Positions 51,073 to 60,108 of a stretch of DNA of 64,000 bases are shown here, piece by piece. The notes under the pieces were generated by a model, which ran no database searches, had not been told where the DNA came from, and saw nothing but the letters and a program-made list of their open reading frames with translations. The first letter of the stretch is position 1; each line of letters starts with the position of its first letter. The position numbers were made by a program, and so were the translations under genes. The DNA is from DAIDKA01 sp036489445 (GTDB taxonomy: Bacteria; Pseudomonadota; Gammaproteobacteria; Steroidobacterales; Steroidobacteraceae), in NCBI GenBank assembly GCA_036489445.1, contig DASXFV010000087.1, positions 120,501 to 184,500 of the forward strand. Direction: 5' to 3'.

Positions 51073-52671
51073 CTACAGGGCCTGATAGTTGGGTCCGGAA
51101 CCGCCTTCCGGAGTGGTCCAGTCGATGACCCCGTACGGGTCCTTGATGTCGCAGGCCTTGCAGTGCACGCAGTTGGCCGCGTTGATCTGCAGCCGCCGTC
51201 CACCGGTGCCATCGTCCACCATCTCGTACACATTCGCCGGGCAGAAGCGCTGACAGGGATTGCCGAATTCCCTGGCGCAGCGATCACTGCATAGCGATGG
51301 ATCGCGCACTTTCAGATGCACGGGCTGGGACTCTTCATGGGTGGTCGACGCGAAAAACACAGACGCCAGGCGGTCCCGCGGCGGCAGCGTGCGCTCCACC
51401 CAGTGGCGCTCGACGGGGGGTTGCTCCTGCAGGGTATGCAGTTGCTCGTGATCCGCCTGATGCTTGAGAGTCCAGGGCAAATGGCCACCGGTAACCGTCT
51501 CCAGTGCCGCGTTGGCGAGACCCAGCCACAGTCCGCGCTTGAAGCCCGGCTTGATGTTACGCACCGCCTTGAGTTCCGTGCCACCGGGCGATTGGCGCCA
51601 GCGCGCCTCGAAGCCCTGCAGGGATCCGGTCTGCACGAACTCCTCGGCCGCGAGCACGCCGGAACGAATGGCCTGGTGCACGCCCTTGATCTTCGGCACG
51701 TTCAAACCACCGGCTGAATCCCCAATGAGCACCGCGCCGGGCATGGCCAATTGAGGTATTGACTGCCAGCCACCCGAGGCGATGCTGCGGGCGCCGGCGG
51801 CGAGAATCTCGCCGCCTTCGAGCAGCGGGCGGATACCGGGGTGGTGCTTGAATTGCTGGAAAGCTTCAAACGGCATGAAGTTTGGATCCGAATAATCCAG
51901 CCCCGTGACGAAGCCCACGTATACGCGTTCCTGATCCAGGTGATAGATGAAACTGCCACCGTAGGTGCGGGTATCAAGCGGCCACCCGACGCTGTGCTGG
52001 ATGAGACCGGGTTCAACCCGGCCCTTGGGCAGCTGCCACAGCTCCTTCATCCCCAAGCCGTAGGTCTGCGGGCCCGATTTCGCATCGAGCGCAAAATGTT
52101 TGATCAGCGTCTTGGCCACGCTGCCCCGGCAGCCCTCGGCGATGAAGGTCTGCGGCGCACGCACCTGCGCGCCGGCGGAGTAGTTGGGGCCGGGCTCGCC
52201 GGATCTCTCCAACCCCATGTCGCCGATCTGGACGCCGGCGACCGCGCCGTGCGCGTCAAACAGCACCGCGGCCGCAGCGAACCCAGGGAACACGTCCACG
52301 CCGAGTTTCTCGGCCTGCTGGGCCAGCCAGGCAACGAGCAGTCCCAGGGAAACGATGAAGTTGCCGTGATTGTTGAGATGCGGCCGCGTGGGCAGGCGGA
52401 TGCTGCCGGTACGCGTCAGCAACCGGAACTCATCGCGCGTCGCCGCAACACAGATGCCGCGTGGGTTGTCGCGCCATTCGGGCAACAGCGCATCCAATGG
52501 CCCGGGTTCGATCACCGCGCCGGAAAGGGAGTGCGCGCCGACGCTGGCGCCTTTTTCCAGCACGCAGATATTGATGTCAGGTTGCAGCTGTTTCAGGCGG
52601 ATGGCACAGGCCAGTCCCGCCGGACCCGCCCCGACAATGACGGCATCGTACTCAAGAACGTCTCTGTTCAT
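51073..52671 (-). CDS. Electron-transfer flavoprotein:ubiquinone oxidoreductase
   Basis: This 532-residue enzyme passes electrons from ETF to ubiquinone during fatty-acid and amino-acid oxidation. The FAD motif AVIVGAGPAGLACAIRLKQ is at about 10-28. The membrane-binding and quinone region is in the middle, and a C-terminal 4Fe-4S ferredoxin domain holds CQRFCPANVYE and NCVHCKACDIKDP. Size and domain order are typical. It is followed on the same strand by zapE and preceded 18 bases upstream by an SDR dehydrogenase that could act in the same beta-oxidation flux. Confidence 0.95.
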   Translation of the reverse strand: MNRDVLEYDAVIVGAGPAGLACAIRLKQLQPDINICVLEKGASVGAHSLSGAVIEPGPLDALLPEWRDNPRGICVAATRDEFRLLTRTGSIRLPTRPHLNNHGNFIVSLGLLVAWLAQQAEKLGVDVFPGFAAAAVLFDAHGAVAGVQIGDMGLERSGEPGPNYSAGAQVRAPQTFIAEGCRGSVAKTLIKHFALDAKSGPQTYGLGMKELWQLPKGRVEPGLIQHSVGWPLDTRTYGGSFIYHLDQERVYVGFVTGLDYSDPNFMPFEAFQQFKHHPGIRPLLEGGEILAAGARSIASGGWQSIPQLAMPGAVLIGDSAGGLNVPKIKGVHQAIRSGVLAAEEFVQTGSLQGFEARWRQSPGGTELKAVRNIKPGFKRGLWLGLANAALETVTGGHLPWTLKHQADHEQLHTLQEQPPVERHWVERTLPPRDRLASVFFASTTHEESQPVHLKVRDPSLCSDRCAREFGNPCQRFCPANVYEMVDDGTGGRRLQINAANCVHCKACDIKDPYGVIDWTTPEGGSGPNYQAL

Positions 52672-52689
52672 GCCGTGATTGTAGCGGGC

Positions 52690-53457
52690 TTATTTCGGTT
52701 GCATGCGAATGGCGCCATCCAGACGGATGGTGGTGCCGTTGAGCATCGGGTTGGTGATGATGCTGGCCGCCAGGGCCGCAAATTCCGCGGGCTTGCCCAA
52801 ACGCTGCGGGAAGGGAATCTGCTTGCCCAGCGACTCCTGCACCTCTGGCGCCATGCCAGCCAGCATTGGCGTCTGAAAGATGCCCGGGGCGATGGCAACG
52901 CAGCGGATACCGAACATGGCCAACTCACGTGCAATGGGTAGCGTCATGGCAGCCACGGCCGCCTTCGTGGCGGTGTAGGCGGCCTGCCCGATCTGACCTT
53001 CAAATGCGGCCACCGAAGAGGTATGGATCAGCACACCGCGCTCCCCGTCGGGGCCGGGGGGATTGTGCTGCATGATGACGGCGGCGGCCCGATCGCACAT
53101 GAAGGTGCCGACCAGGTTGATCTGGATGGTCCGGGTGAATGGCTCCATCGGTATCGGGCCATTGCGCCCGAGGATTCGCCCGGCGGTGCCAATGCCTGCA
53201 CAGTTCACCACCACATTGAGGCCGGCCATGGCGGCAGCCGCAGCGGGCATGGCTGCATCGATGCTGGCTTCAGAACCCACATCACAGTGCTGGAAGCCGG
53301 CTGCGTCGCCGAGCCTCTGGGCCGCTTGCTGCCCTGGCGCATCCTGGATGTCGAACAACGTCACCCGGCCGCCATGGGCGATGAGATGTTCGGCGACTGC
53401 ATAGCCAAGACCCGACGCGCCGCCGGTGATCACTGCGCGCACTTCATTGAGATTCAT
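52690..53457 (-). CDS. Short-chain dehydrogenase, 3-hydroxyacyl-CoA dehydrogenase type 2-like
   Basis: This 255-residue SDR has the TGGASGLGYAVAEHL nucleotide motif at about 10-24, a VNCAGIG strand, and the catalytic Ser-Tyr-Lys in IHTSSVAAFEGQIGQAAYTATKAAV. The C-terminal VAIAPGIFQTPMLAGM is also typical. The sequence resembles the HSD17B10/FabG-like 3-hydroxyacyl-CoA dehydrogenases of beta-oxidation. ATG 53457 shares a base with the upstream PlsC stop (TGATG-type overlap). Position next to ETF-QO supports a role in fatty-acid oxidation, but substrates need assay. Confidence 0.88.
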   Translation of the reverse strand: MNLNEVRAVITGGASGLGYAVAEHLIAHGGRVTLFDIQDAPGQQAAQRLGDAAGFQHCDVGSEASIDAAMPAAAAAMAGLNVVVNCAGIGTAGRILGRNGPIPMEPFTRTIQINLVGTFMCDRAAAVIMQHNPPGPDGERGVLIHTSSVAAFEGQIGQAAYTATKAAVAAMTLPIARELAMFGIRCVAIAPGIFQTPMLAGMAPEVQESLGKQIPFPQRLGKPAEFAALAASIITNPMLNGTTIRLDGAIRMQPK

Positions 53458-54182
53458 CAGGCAGCCTCTCGATCTGGTTCCTGCAGTATTCCCAGTATGG
53501 CATTGCGCGCCTGGCGGCACAGCGCGGCCACGGACTCCGTGCCACCGTGTGGGCTCGGGATCACCGGATCGAGGATTTCGATTCGCAATCGTGTCGGATG
53601 CGGCAAACCGCCGCGGGGGGACAACGCGACGCGCGAGCCCTGGATGACGGCCGGGACCACCGGGCAGCCGGCGCGCTGTGCCGCGGCGAAGGCGCCGAAA
53701 TGAAACCTCAGGAGACCCGGTTCTTCGCTGAAGGTACCTTCCGGAAAAAACACCATCGACTGACCGCTCTCGGCGCTGCGCATCACCCGGCGCGCATCCT
53801 TGGTCCTCTGGGCGGCCCGATCGCGCGCCATGAACTGCGAACCAATCCGGTTCAGCAAAAAGGCCGCCAGGGGCACTGTCGCCATCTCGCGCTTGATGAC
53901 AAATCCGAAGCGTGGCGGCAGAGCCGCCGTGAAGGCCACGCCGTCCAGATAGCTGCAGTGATTGGCCACCAGTATGCAGGGGCCTGCGGGCAGGCGCTCA
54001 AGCCCCGCCACGGTCAGCGGCATGCCGGCGAGGCGTAGAAAGGCGCGCGCGGCGGCCCGGGCGAGCCAGCGCCGCCGCTGCAGGCCAGGCAGCAGCGCCA
54101 TCAGCAGCATGGCAAACAAGGCAAGGGCGGCGAACAGTACGGCCGCGTACAGTCCGTACAGGGGTTTGGCTATGAAATGCAT
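53457..54182 (-). CDS. 1-acyl-sn-glycerol-3-phosphate acyltransferase (PlsC family)
   Basis: This 241-residue membrane protein has an N-terminal helix (LYAAVLFAALALFAMLLMALLPG) and the acyltransferase motifs: NHCSYLDG (NHx4D, block I), FVIKREMATVPLAAFLLNRIG and FPEGTFSEEPGLLRFHFGAF. PlsC enzymes add the second acyl chain to lysophosphatidic acid. It is first in the short minus-strand operon plsC-SDR-ETF-QO-zapE. An exact role (main PlsC or paralogue) cannot be read. Confidence 0.9.
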   Translation of the reverse strand: MHFIAKPLYGLYAAVLFAALALFAMLLMALLPGLQRRRWLARAAARAFLRLAGMPLTVAGLERLPAGPCILVANHCSYLDGVAFTAALPPRFGFVIKREMATVPLAAFLLNRIGSQFMARDRAAQRTKDARRVMRSAESGQSMVFFPEGTFSEEPGLLRFHFGAFAAAQRAGCPVVPAVIQGSRVALSPRGGLPHPTRLRIEILDPVIPSPHGGTESVAALCRQARNAILGILQEPDREAA

Positions 54183-54432
54183 CTATGGCGTAAGCGTAAG
54201 AGTGGTGCGGGGATCTTTGCCGGTTTCGCCACAGTTCTAGTCTGAATCAGCGGCCGTATTGTGTGAACTGGTTCTCTTTATGTAATACCAGGCGAATAGT
54301 TGTGATAATGGTCACTACGGACCGGCGCCACCCCTCCGCATACTCTGCACAGACGCCGAATAGGTCCCCGGGTCCTCAACCAGGCCTGCGGGTCGCACCG
54401 GGCAATCACCGCTGTTCCAAGTGAGGCCGAAC
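54183..54432. other. Divergent intergenic region between plsC-like gene and xerD
   Basis: About 250 bases without a convincing ORF. The first half is relatively A/T rich (around 54260-54320) and is the likely promoter area for both directions, but no clear paired -35/-10 hexamers can be assigned with confidence. No RNA gene is visible. Confidence 0.5.
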
Positions 54433-55362
54433 TTGTCCAAGCACGCTACCGCTCTCGCGACCACCGCGCCGGAACCCGCTGATCCGGCTGTCGGGCGTTT
54501 TCTGGACGCCGTGTGGATGGAACGTGGGCTGTCGGCGAATACCTTGGCCGCCTACCGTGCCGATCTTACCGCCCTGTCGCGGTGGCTGGGCGAGCGTGGC
54601 ATTCAGATGTCCCGGACCACCAAGTCCGATCTGCAGGATTTCATCGCCGCCCGGGTCGAGGCCGGCGCCCGTCCGCGCTCCACCGCGCGGCAATTGTCGA
54701 GTTTCCGTCGCTTTTTCCGCTACCTGATGCGCGAGACCGTCATCCGCGATGACCCGACCGCCCAGATTGCCATGCCGAAGATCGGCCGCTCGTTGCCGAA
54801 GTCACTGACTGAAGAGGAAGTGGAGTCGCTGCTGGGCGCCCCCGCAGTCGGCGACCCGCTGGGCAACCGCGATCGCACCATGCTCGAGGTGTTGTACGCC
54901 ACGGGACTGCGGGTGTCTGAATTGGTGAACCTCAGATACAGCCAGGTGAATCTCAACCAGGGGGTCATCCGTATCATTGGCAAGGGCAACCGTGAGCGCC
55001 TGATTCCGCTGGGTGAGGAAGCGGTGCGCTGGCTGAATGAGTTCGCCCGCTCGGCGCGTGGCGAGATCTTGTTGGAACGCCAGACCGATTACCTGTTCCC
55101 GACCCGGCGCGGGGACCGCATGACCCGCCAGGCCTTCTGGCACATCATCAAGCGCTATGCCCGCAAGGCCGGCGTGGACCGGGACCTGTCCCCGCACACG
55201 CTGCGCCATGCTTTCGCCACGCATCTGCTCAATCATGGCGCGGATCTGCGCGTGGTGCAGATGCTGCTGGGTCACAGCGACCTGTCGACCACGCAGATCT
55301 ATACGCACGTCGCCCGCGAACGCATGAAGGAGCTGCATCAGCAGCACCACCCGCGGGGCTGA
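54433..55362 (+). CDS. xerD: Tyrosine recombinase XerD
   Basis: XerD acts with XerC at dif to resolve chromosome dimers. The protein has about 309 residues. The N-terminal core-binding domain contains ERGLSANTLAAYRADLTALSRWL. The catalytic residues are Arg in ATGLRVSELVNL, Lys in GKGNRERLIPLG, HTLRH in SPHTLRHAFATHLLNHGAD, His in LLGHSDLSTTQIYTHV and the Tyr of that segment. I prefer TTG 54433 because GTGAGG lies six bases upstream; GTG 54421 is an alternative with no SD. The xerD-dsbC order matches many gammaproteobacteria. Confidence 0.95.
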   Translation: MSKHATALATTAPEPADPAVGRFLDAVWMERGLSANTLAAYRADLTALSRWLGERGIQMSRTTKSDLQDFIAARVEAGARPRSTARQLSSFRRFFRYLMRETVIRDDPTAQIAMPKIGRSLPKSLTEEEVESLLGAPAVGDPLGNRDRTMLEVLYATGLRVSELVNLRYSQVNLNQGVIRIIGKGNRERLIPLGEEAVRWLNEFARSARGEILLERQTDYLFPTRRGDRMTRQAFWHIIKRYARKAGVDRDLSPHTLRHAFATHLLNHGADLRVVQMLLGHSDLSTTQIYTHVARERMKELHQQHHPRG

Positions 55363-55364
55363 TT

Positions 55365-55394
55365 TTAAGGTTCCGGACAAGCCTCTGATACAAT
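55365..55394 (+). promoter_or_regulatory. Possible sigma-70 promoter for dsbC
   Basis: TTAAGG at 55365-55370 and TACAAT at 55389-55394 are separated by 18 bases, just after the xerD stop and about 40 bases before the dsbC ATG. The -10 is good and the -35 weak. Confidence 0.4.
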
Positions 55395-55430
55395 TGGGTA
55401 CGGGTGGTCCCCCCGTAGAGGCCGAACGCC

Positions 55431-56195
55431 ATGACATTCCGCAGCCGCGCCCTGGTTCTGATCGCGACGCTGTTCGCAGCGCCGCTGGTGCTGGCCGCCA
55501 CGCCGGCTCCCGGTGCAGCGACCGCTACGGCGTCAACCGTTGCCGCGGCGGACCCCAGAGTCGCCATTGCGGCAAAGATGGGCGGTGTGAAACCCGAGGA
55601 CTTGCATGCCACGCCCATCCCGGGCGTGTATGAACTGCTGCGGGCCGGGGACGCCGCCTACGTCTCGACGGACGGTAAGTACGCCATCATCGGCGACATG
55701 TACGAAACCGGTACCAATAATGACCTGACGGAAAATCGGCGCCGCGACCTGCGGCTGAAACTGTTGGCGGCGATTCCGGAAACCCAGATGGTGGTGTTCG
55801 GTCCGGACAATCCCAAGCACACCATCACGGTGTTCACTGACATGGACTGCGCCTATTGCCGCAAGCTGCACAGTCAGATCAGCGACTACAACAAACTCGG
55901 TATTCGGGTGCGTTACATTGCCTATCCGCGCACCGGTCCGAACACCTCATCCTGGTCCAAGGCCGAACAGGTCTGGTGCTCGGCGGATCGTAAGACCGCG
56001 CTCACCCAGGCCAAGCTGGGCAAGACGCTGTCAACCAAGATCTGCGCCGACAACCCCGTGGCGAAGGAATACGCGCTGGGGGAGACGTTCAACCTGCAGG
56101 GCACTCCCACCCTCATCCTCGGCAACGGCGAGATGGTGGCCGGCTACCTGGCCCCGAACGATCTGGCCCAGGAATTGAAGGGCATCGACCGCTGA
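55431..56195 (+). CDS. dsbC: Periplasmic disulfide isomerase DsbC
   Basis: This 254-residue exported protein has the signal RALVLIATLFAAPLVLA. After a Thr/Ala-rich linker, the dimerisation domain reads KMGGVKPEDLHATPIPGVYEL. The thioredoxin-fold catalytic domain has the CAYC redox motif in FTDMDCAYCRKLHSQI and the cis-Pro segment LQGTPTLILGNG. DsbC shuffles wrong disulfides and also protects single Cys. It follows xerD, as in E. coli; recJ, expected next in that order, is absent here. Confidence 0.94.
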   Translation: MTFRSRALVLIATLFAAPLVLAATPAPGAATATASTVAAADPRVAIAAKMGGVKPEDLHATPIPGVYELLRAGDAAYVSTDGKYAIIGDMYETGTNNDLTENRRRDLRLKLLAAIPETQMVVFGPDNPKHTITVFTDMDCAYCRKLHSQISDYNKLGIRVRYIAYPRTGPNTSSWSKAEQVWCSADRKTALTQAKLGKTLSTKICADNPVAKEYALGETFNLQGTPTLILGNGEMVAGYLAPNDLAQELKGIDR

Positions 56196-56226
56196 TCGCC
56201 CGTCCCGGGCAATCCTGCGCCAAACG

Positions 56227-56550
56227 CTAGCGCTCCAGCAGCTCGCGCTTGCCCGTCTTGCCTTCCCATTCCTTGGCGTCGGGTGGCGCATCCTTCTTTT
56301 CCGCGATCACGGGCCACTTCTTGGCCAGTTCCGCGTTGATGGCCTTGAACGACTCCTGGCCAGCCGGGATTTCCTCTTCGGAGAAGATGGCCTCGACCGG
56401 GCATTCGGGCTCGCATAAGGTGCAGTCAATGCACTCATCGGGATCGATCACGAGGAAGTTCGGACCCTCGTGGAAACAGTCCACCGGGCACACCTCCACG
56501 CAGTCAGTGTATTTGCACTTGATGCAGCTTTCCGTCACGACAAAGGTCAT
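56227..56550 (-). CDS. fdxA: 7Fe ferredoxin
   Basis: This 107-residue protein begins TFVVTESCIKCKYTDCVEVCPVDCFHEG, a 3Fe-4S/4Fe-4S type cluster site with CxxxxxxC spacing. A second cluster motif follows, DECIDCTLCEPECPVEAIF. The C-terminal helical tail (KWPVIAEKK) is typical of the Azotobacter FdI-like FdxA family. A GGGGATAG stretch precedes the ATG. It is convergent with dsbC. Confidence 0.95.
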   Translation of the reverse strand: MTFVVTESCIKCKYTDCVEVCPVDCFHEGPNFLVIDPDECIDCTLCEPECPVEAIFSEEEIPAGQESFKAINAELAKKWPVIAEKKDAPPDAKEWEGKTGKRELLER

Positions 56551-56634
56551 TGGCTATCCCCGACACATAAGACTTGCACGCATTTCGATGCGCCCGAACC
56601 CGTCATTCTGCCACGCACTGCGCCGGTGCGACAC

Positions 56635-57177
56635 TCACATGCGGGGGCGGCGCTCGGCGGTCGTGAAATGATGGTCCTCCCGCCCCGCAACGCGGTCGGA
56701 AAAATACCGGCGCAGGGCGAATTCGATGCTGGGAAAGGCGATGTCCTCCCAGGGGATATCCCGTTCCGCGAACAGGCGCACCTCGAGGCTTTCCGGCGCG
56801 ATGGCAAATTCGGCCCTGGGCAGGCTGGCGCGGAAGAACATATGGACCTGGTGGGCCTCCATGACATGCACGACAGCCAGCAGCGAGCCGATCTGGACGT
56901 GAGCCCGGGCCTCCTCCAGGGACTCGCGCGCGGCGGCCTGCTGCACGGTCTCGCCGTTCTCCATGAATCCGGCCGGAAAGGTCCAGTATCCCAACCGCGG
57001 CTCGATGGCCCGCCGGCATAGCAGCACGCGCCCCACATGCTCGGGGACACAACCGGCGATGATTCTGGGGTTCTGGTAGTGGATAGTGCCGCAATGGGCG
57101 CAGACGTAACGCGGCAGATGATCCCCGGGCGGCACGCGCAGCTCGACCGGTTGACCGCAATGGCTGCAGAAGTTCAT
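56635..57177 (-). CDS. Nudix hydrolase with N-terminal zinc ribbon (NudC-like)
   Basis: This 180-residue protein opens with a zinc ribbon (FCSHCGQ ... YVCAHCG) and has the Nudix box GFMENGETVQQAAARESLEEA (GX5EX7REUXEEXG pattern). The zinc ribbon plus IHYQNPRIIAGCVPEH resembles the NADH pyrophosphatase/NudC subgroup, but the long N-terminal domain of NudC is absent. Substrate is probably a dinucleotide or NAD-like pyrophosphate. It is divergent from the alpha/beta hydrolase gene. Confidence 0.9.
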   Translation of the reverse strand: MNFCSHCGQPVELRVPPGDHLPRYVCAHCGTIHYQNPRIIAGCVPEHVGRVLLCRRAIEPRLGYWTFPAGFMENGETVQQAAARESLEEARAHVQIGSLLAVVHVMEAHQVHMFFRASLPRAEFAIAPESLEVRLFAERDIPWEDIAFPSIEFALRRYFSDRVAGREDHHFTTAERRPRM

Positions 57178-57276
57178 GGCGATGATATTCGCATGACCTG
57201 CATCGCGAGCACACCTGTTGCCGCGACCGCGTTAAGCTGCGAGCCCAAGGCGGGGTTCAGAGCCAGGAGGTTGCGA

Positions 57277-58173
57277 ATGTCACTGAATATCATCGAGATG
57301 GCAGCACGGATCCGCGCACTGGGGGATCAGATTGCTCCGCAGGCCATCGAGGGCACCGCGCAGCTGTATGCCCCGTACCATGAGCGGGAACCTTACCAGC
57401 GCGTGAAAGTGAGCCGGGATCAGGCCTACGGTGCCGACGGCCGCCACCTGCTGGACGTATTCGAACCCGAAACCACCGGCGTGGGGCGGCCCGTGCTGCT
57501 GTTCGTCCATGGCGGGGGTTTTGTCGCCGGTGACAAGCACCGGCCGGACTCCCCCTATCAGGACAATGTCGCGCTGTGGGCGGTGCGGCATGGACTGATC
57601 GGCGTCAACATGACGTACCGGCTGGCGCCACAGCATCCCTGGCCCGCCGGTGCCATGGATGTGGGCGCCGCGGTCGCATGGGTGCACGCGCATATTGCAG
57701 AGCATGGGGGGGACCCCAATCGCATCATCCTGATGGGCACTTCGGCCGGTGCGGCACACGCGGCAGCCTATGCGGTGAACTCCCGTTTCCATGCTGGCGC
57801 TGATTCAGGACTCGCCGGCCTGGTGCTGCTCTCGGGACTGTACGACATGGTCGCGGCGCCGGCCTCGCAGTTCCAGGCCGCATACTTTGGTGAGGATAAG
57901 ACCAACTACGTGGCGGGATCGACTCTGCAGGGTCTGGCGAAGACCCGGATTCCGCTGCTACTGGTGCTGACCGAGATGGATCCGCCGGAGTTCCAGCGCC
58001 AGACGCTGGTATTGCTGGAGCAATGCATGCAGCACAACGGTCGGCTGCCTTTCTATGTGCACATGACCGGGCACAATCACCTCTCGTCCACCATGCATCT
58101 GAACACTTCCGACACGTATCTGGGCGAGCGGATTCTCGACTTCATCGCCTTGCACGCGCCCTCGAAAACTTAA
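57277..58173 (+). CDS. Alpha/beta hydrolase, hormone-sensitive-lipase (HSL) type
   Basis: This 298-residue protein has the oxyanion motif FVHGGGFVAGDKH, the nucleophile elbow GTSAGAAHAA, an acidic residue in LTEMDPPEFQ and a catalytic His in MTGHNHLSS. The family contains carboxylesterases and lactonases on small acyl esters. ATG 57277 has AGGAGGTTGCGA upstream, an excellent SD. No signal peptide is visible. It stands alone. Confidence 0.88.
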   Translation: MSLNIIEMAARIRALGDQIAPQAIEGTAQLYAPYHEREPYQRVKVSRDQAYGADGRHLLDVFEPETTGVGRPVLLFVHGGGFVAGDKHRPDSPYQDNVALWAVRHGLIGVNMTYRLAPQHPWPAGAMDVGAAVAWVHAHIAEHGGDPNRIILMGTSAGAAHAAAYAVNSRFHAGADSGLAGLVLLSGLYDMVAAPASQFQAAYFGEDKTNYVAGSTLQGLAKTRIPLLLVLTEMDPPEFQRQTLVLLEQCMQHNGRLPFYVHMTGHNHLSSTMHLNTSDTYLGERILDFIALHAPSKT

Positions 58174-58195
58174 GCGCCTGTTCGCGAACCGCCCC

Positions 58196-60001
58196 TCACG
58201 GTCCCAGGCCCAGGTCATGGAACACGCGGGCCACCCTGGGATTCAGGGCAAGAGCCGACTGCAGGTCCGCATCGCCCGCGGCCTTGTCGCCCTTGGCGAT
58301 GCGCGCGAGTCCCCGCGCATACGTGGCAGCGGCAAAACGGGGCTGCAGTTCAATGGTGTCGCTGAAGTCCGAGATTGCTTTGGCGTACTCACGGCGCCGC
58401 AGTTGCACAATGCCGCGGCTGTACAGCACTTGGGAGTTGGACGAGGCATTGCGCCGCACCGTATTGCAATCTGACAGCGCCGCCTCAAGGTCCTTGCCCA
58501 GCATGCCACGCACCAGGCAGCGTTCGCTCAAGGCATCGTACCGCCGCTCGTCGTCGGGATGCGCGGCGATCCAGCGATTCAGCACATCCAGCGCCATCGG
58601 ATAACGCTCGGTGCTGATGTACGCGTTTGCTTCCTCCAAAGGCAACTCAAACCGGCCGGGCGCGCTGGCCTCGGCAGCCGCAAAATCCGCACGCGCGCCG
58701 TCGAGGTTGTTATTACGAATCCGAATTGCGGCGCGGAACATCAAGGCATCCGTCATCTGCGGCTGCAGTCGCAGTGCCTGATCCACATCAGCCAGCCCCT
58801 GTTTCACCTGACCCATGCGGGCCAGGGCTTCACCACGATGCAGATGATACAACGCATTGCCCGATTCAGCCGCGATGGCGCGGTCAAAGTCGGCGATGGC
58901 TGCCGGCAGTTCATTGCGCGCAATCGAGGCCTGGGCGCGCCGATCGAAATCCGCCGCGGTGAGGGCGGCCCCATTCGCAGTCGGCGCCGTGGGTGCGGAA
59001 CTCGTGACCGGCGGTGAGGCGGTGGCTGGCACGGTGGCAGGGGGGGCGCCGCGGACCCGCAAGTCAAACACCGGGCCGCCGTTATAGGTGAAGAACAGCC
59101 GGCGCTGCCTATAGGCAATGAAGACATGATGTGACAGGAAGAAATCCGCACCCAGCAGCATGTCCGAATCTTTCGGCAGTGTGCGCAGGTCGCCGATGCG
59201 CAAGCGCGTGTTGAGGGTCTCCTCGGAATCCAGTTTGAAGGATTTGAAAGGCGCGATCCACGAGTCCTGCGCCGCAGCACCCAGGCCGATCTGCAGGCCA
59301 CCGGAGACCACACCGGGACTTTCCGGTGTGACACCAGCCTTTTTTGCCGCATGCAGCGACAGGCTCGAGGCGCCCGAGCCGGTATCAAACATCACCCGGA
59401 TGTCGGTGCCATTCACCTGGGCGTCGGCAATGATATCCGGTGAGATCTGGTCGGTGGGCAGGATGTCCAGTACTCCGACCTGCGCTGAGCCAGCCCAGTA
59501 CGCCAGGTTGGCGTGCTCGCAGCCACTGGTCTTGAACAGCTTCGCCACGCCGTTGGCGAGATCGATTTCAATATCCCCCAGGCGCAGGAAATTCTGCCCG
59601 AGGACGCCATCCACGCCATTGGCGGAAAACCGATCCCCATAGACGAGCAGATCCACGCGATGCAGCGTCTGCTTGCCGATGGTGAAGTCCTGAACCATGG
59701 CTTTGTCGGGGCGGACGATGCCGCCCACGCCCTCGACCGCAAGGTCGCCTGGCGCCGCCGACTCGGGCAGCCCGGCGCGTCTGGCGGCTTCAGGGGAGAC
59801 AAAACTGAAGAACGCCCCGGTATCCATCAGCAGATGGGCTTCCATGCCATTGAGCTTCACAGTCACCAGCGGCTGGTTGCCCGCCATGGTGATGGGCATG
59901 ACGAGCAGCAACTGCAATTTGCATTCCCCGTAGGAAATACCCGTGCCAAGCAGCACAGAGGCCGCCGCAAACAGCATCTGCCTGATACGCTTCGTGAGCA
60001 T
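58196..60001 (-). CDS. Exported protein with two retropepsin-like aspartic domains and C-terminal TPRs
   Basis: This 601-residue protein has a signal peptide (QMLFAAASVLLGTGISYG). Two retropepsin-like modules follow: the first has the active-site triad LMDTGAFFS at Asp60, the second VMFDTGSGASSL at Asp206. Each is followed by a GVLGQNFL/LGADFF flap-type hydrophobic motif. Having both motifs in one chain allows an intramolecular dimer, as in pepsins, although bacterial single-copy proteins dimerise. After a Pro/Thr-rich linker (about 315-340), TPR repeats run to the end. The substrate is unknown. It is divergent from the VioB-like fusion gene, 107 bases away. Confidence 0.85.
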   Translation of the reverse strand: MLTKRIRQMLFAAASVLLGTGISYGECKLQLLLVMPITMAGNQPLVTVKLNGMEAHLLMDTGAFFSFVSPEAARRAGLPESAAPGDLAVEGVGGIVRPDKAMVQDFTIGKQTLHRVDLLVYGDRFSANGVDGVLGQNFLRLGDIEIDLANGVAKLFKTSGCEHANLAYWAGSAQVGVLDILPTDQISPDIIADAQVNGTDIRVMFDTGSGASSLSLHAAKKAGVTPESPGVVSGGLQIGLGAAAQDSWIAPFKSFKLDSEETLNTRLRIGDLRTLPKDSDMLLGADFFLSHHVFIAYRQRRLFFTYNGGPVFDLRVRGAPPATVPATASPPVTSSAPTAPTANGAALTAADFDRRAQASIARNELPAAIADFDRAIAAESGNALYHLHRGEALARMGQVKQGLADVDQALRLQPQMTDALMFRAAIRIRNNNLDGARADFAAAEASAPGRFELPLEEANAYISTERYPMALDVLNRWIAAHPDDERRYDALSERCLVRGMLGKDLEAALSDCNTVRRNASSNSQVLYSRGIVQLRRREYAKAISDFSDTIELQPRFAAATYARGLARIAKGDKAAGDADLQSALALNPRVARVFHDLGLGP

Positions 60002-60108
60002 GCAATTCCCCTGTTGCAGAGGTCCCGATCACGCCGGCGGCATGGTAATTGATTTTGCAGGCCAAAGGATGCGATGGATATCGCCAGTTCCAGCTTCAGG
60101 AGACCGCC

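Noticed and set aside
56196..56226. GCCCG/CGGGC hairpin between dsbC and fdxA as a terminator
   Set aside because: The stem is very short and no T run follows on either strand.
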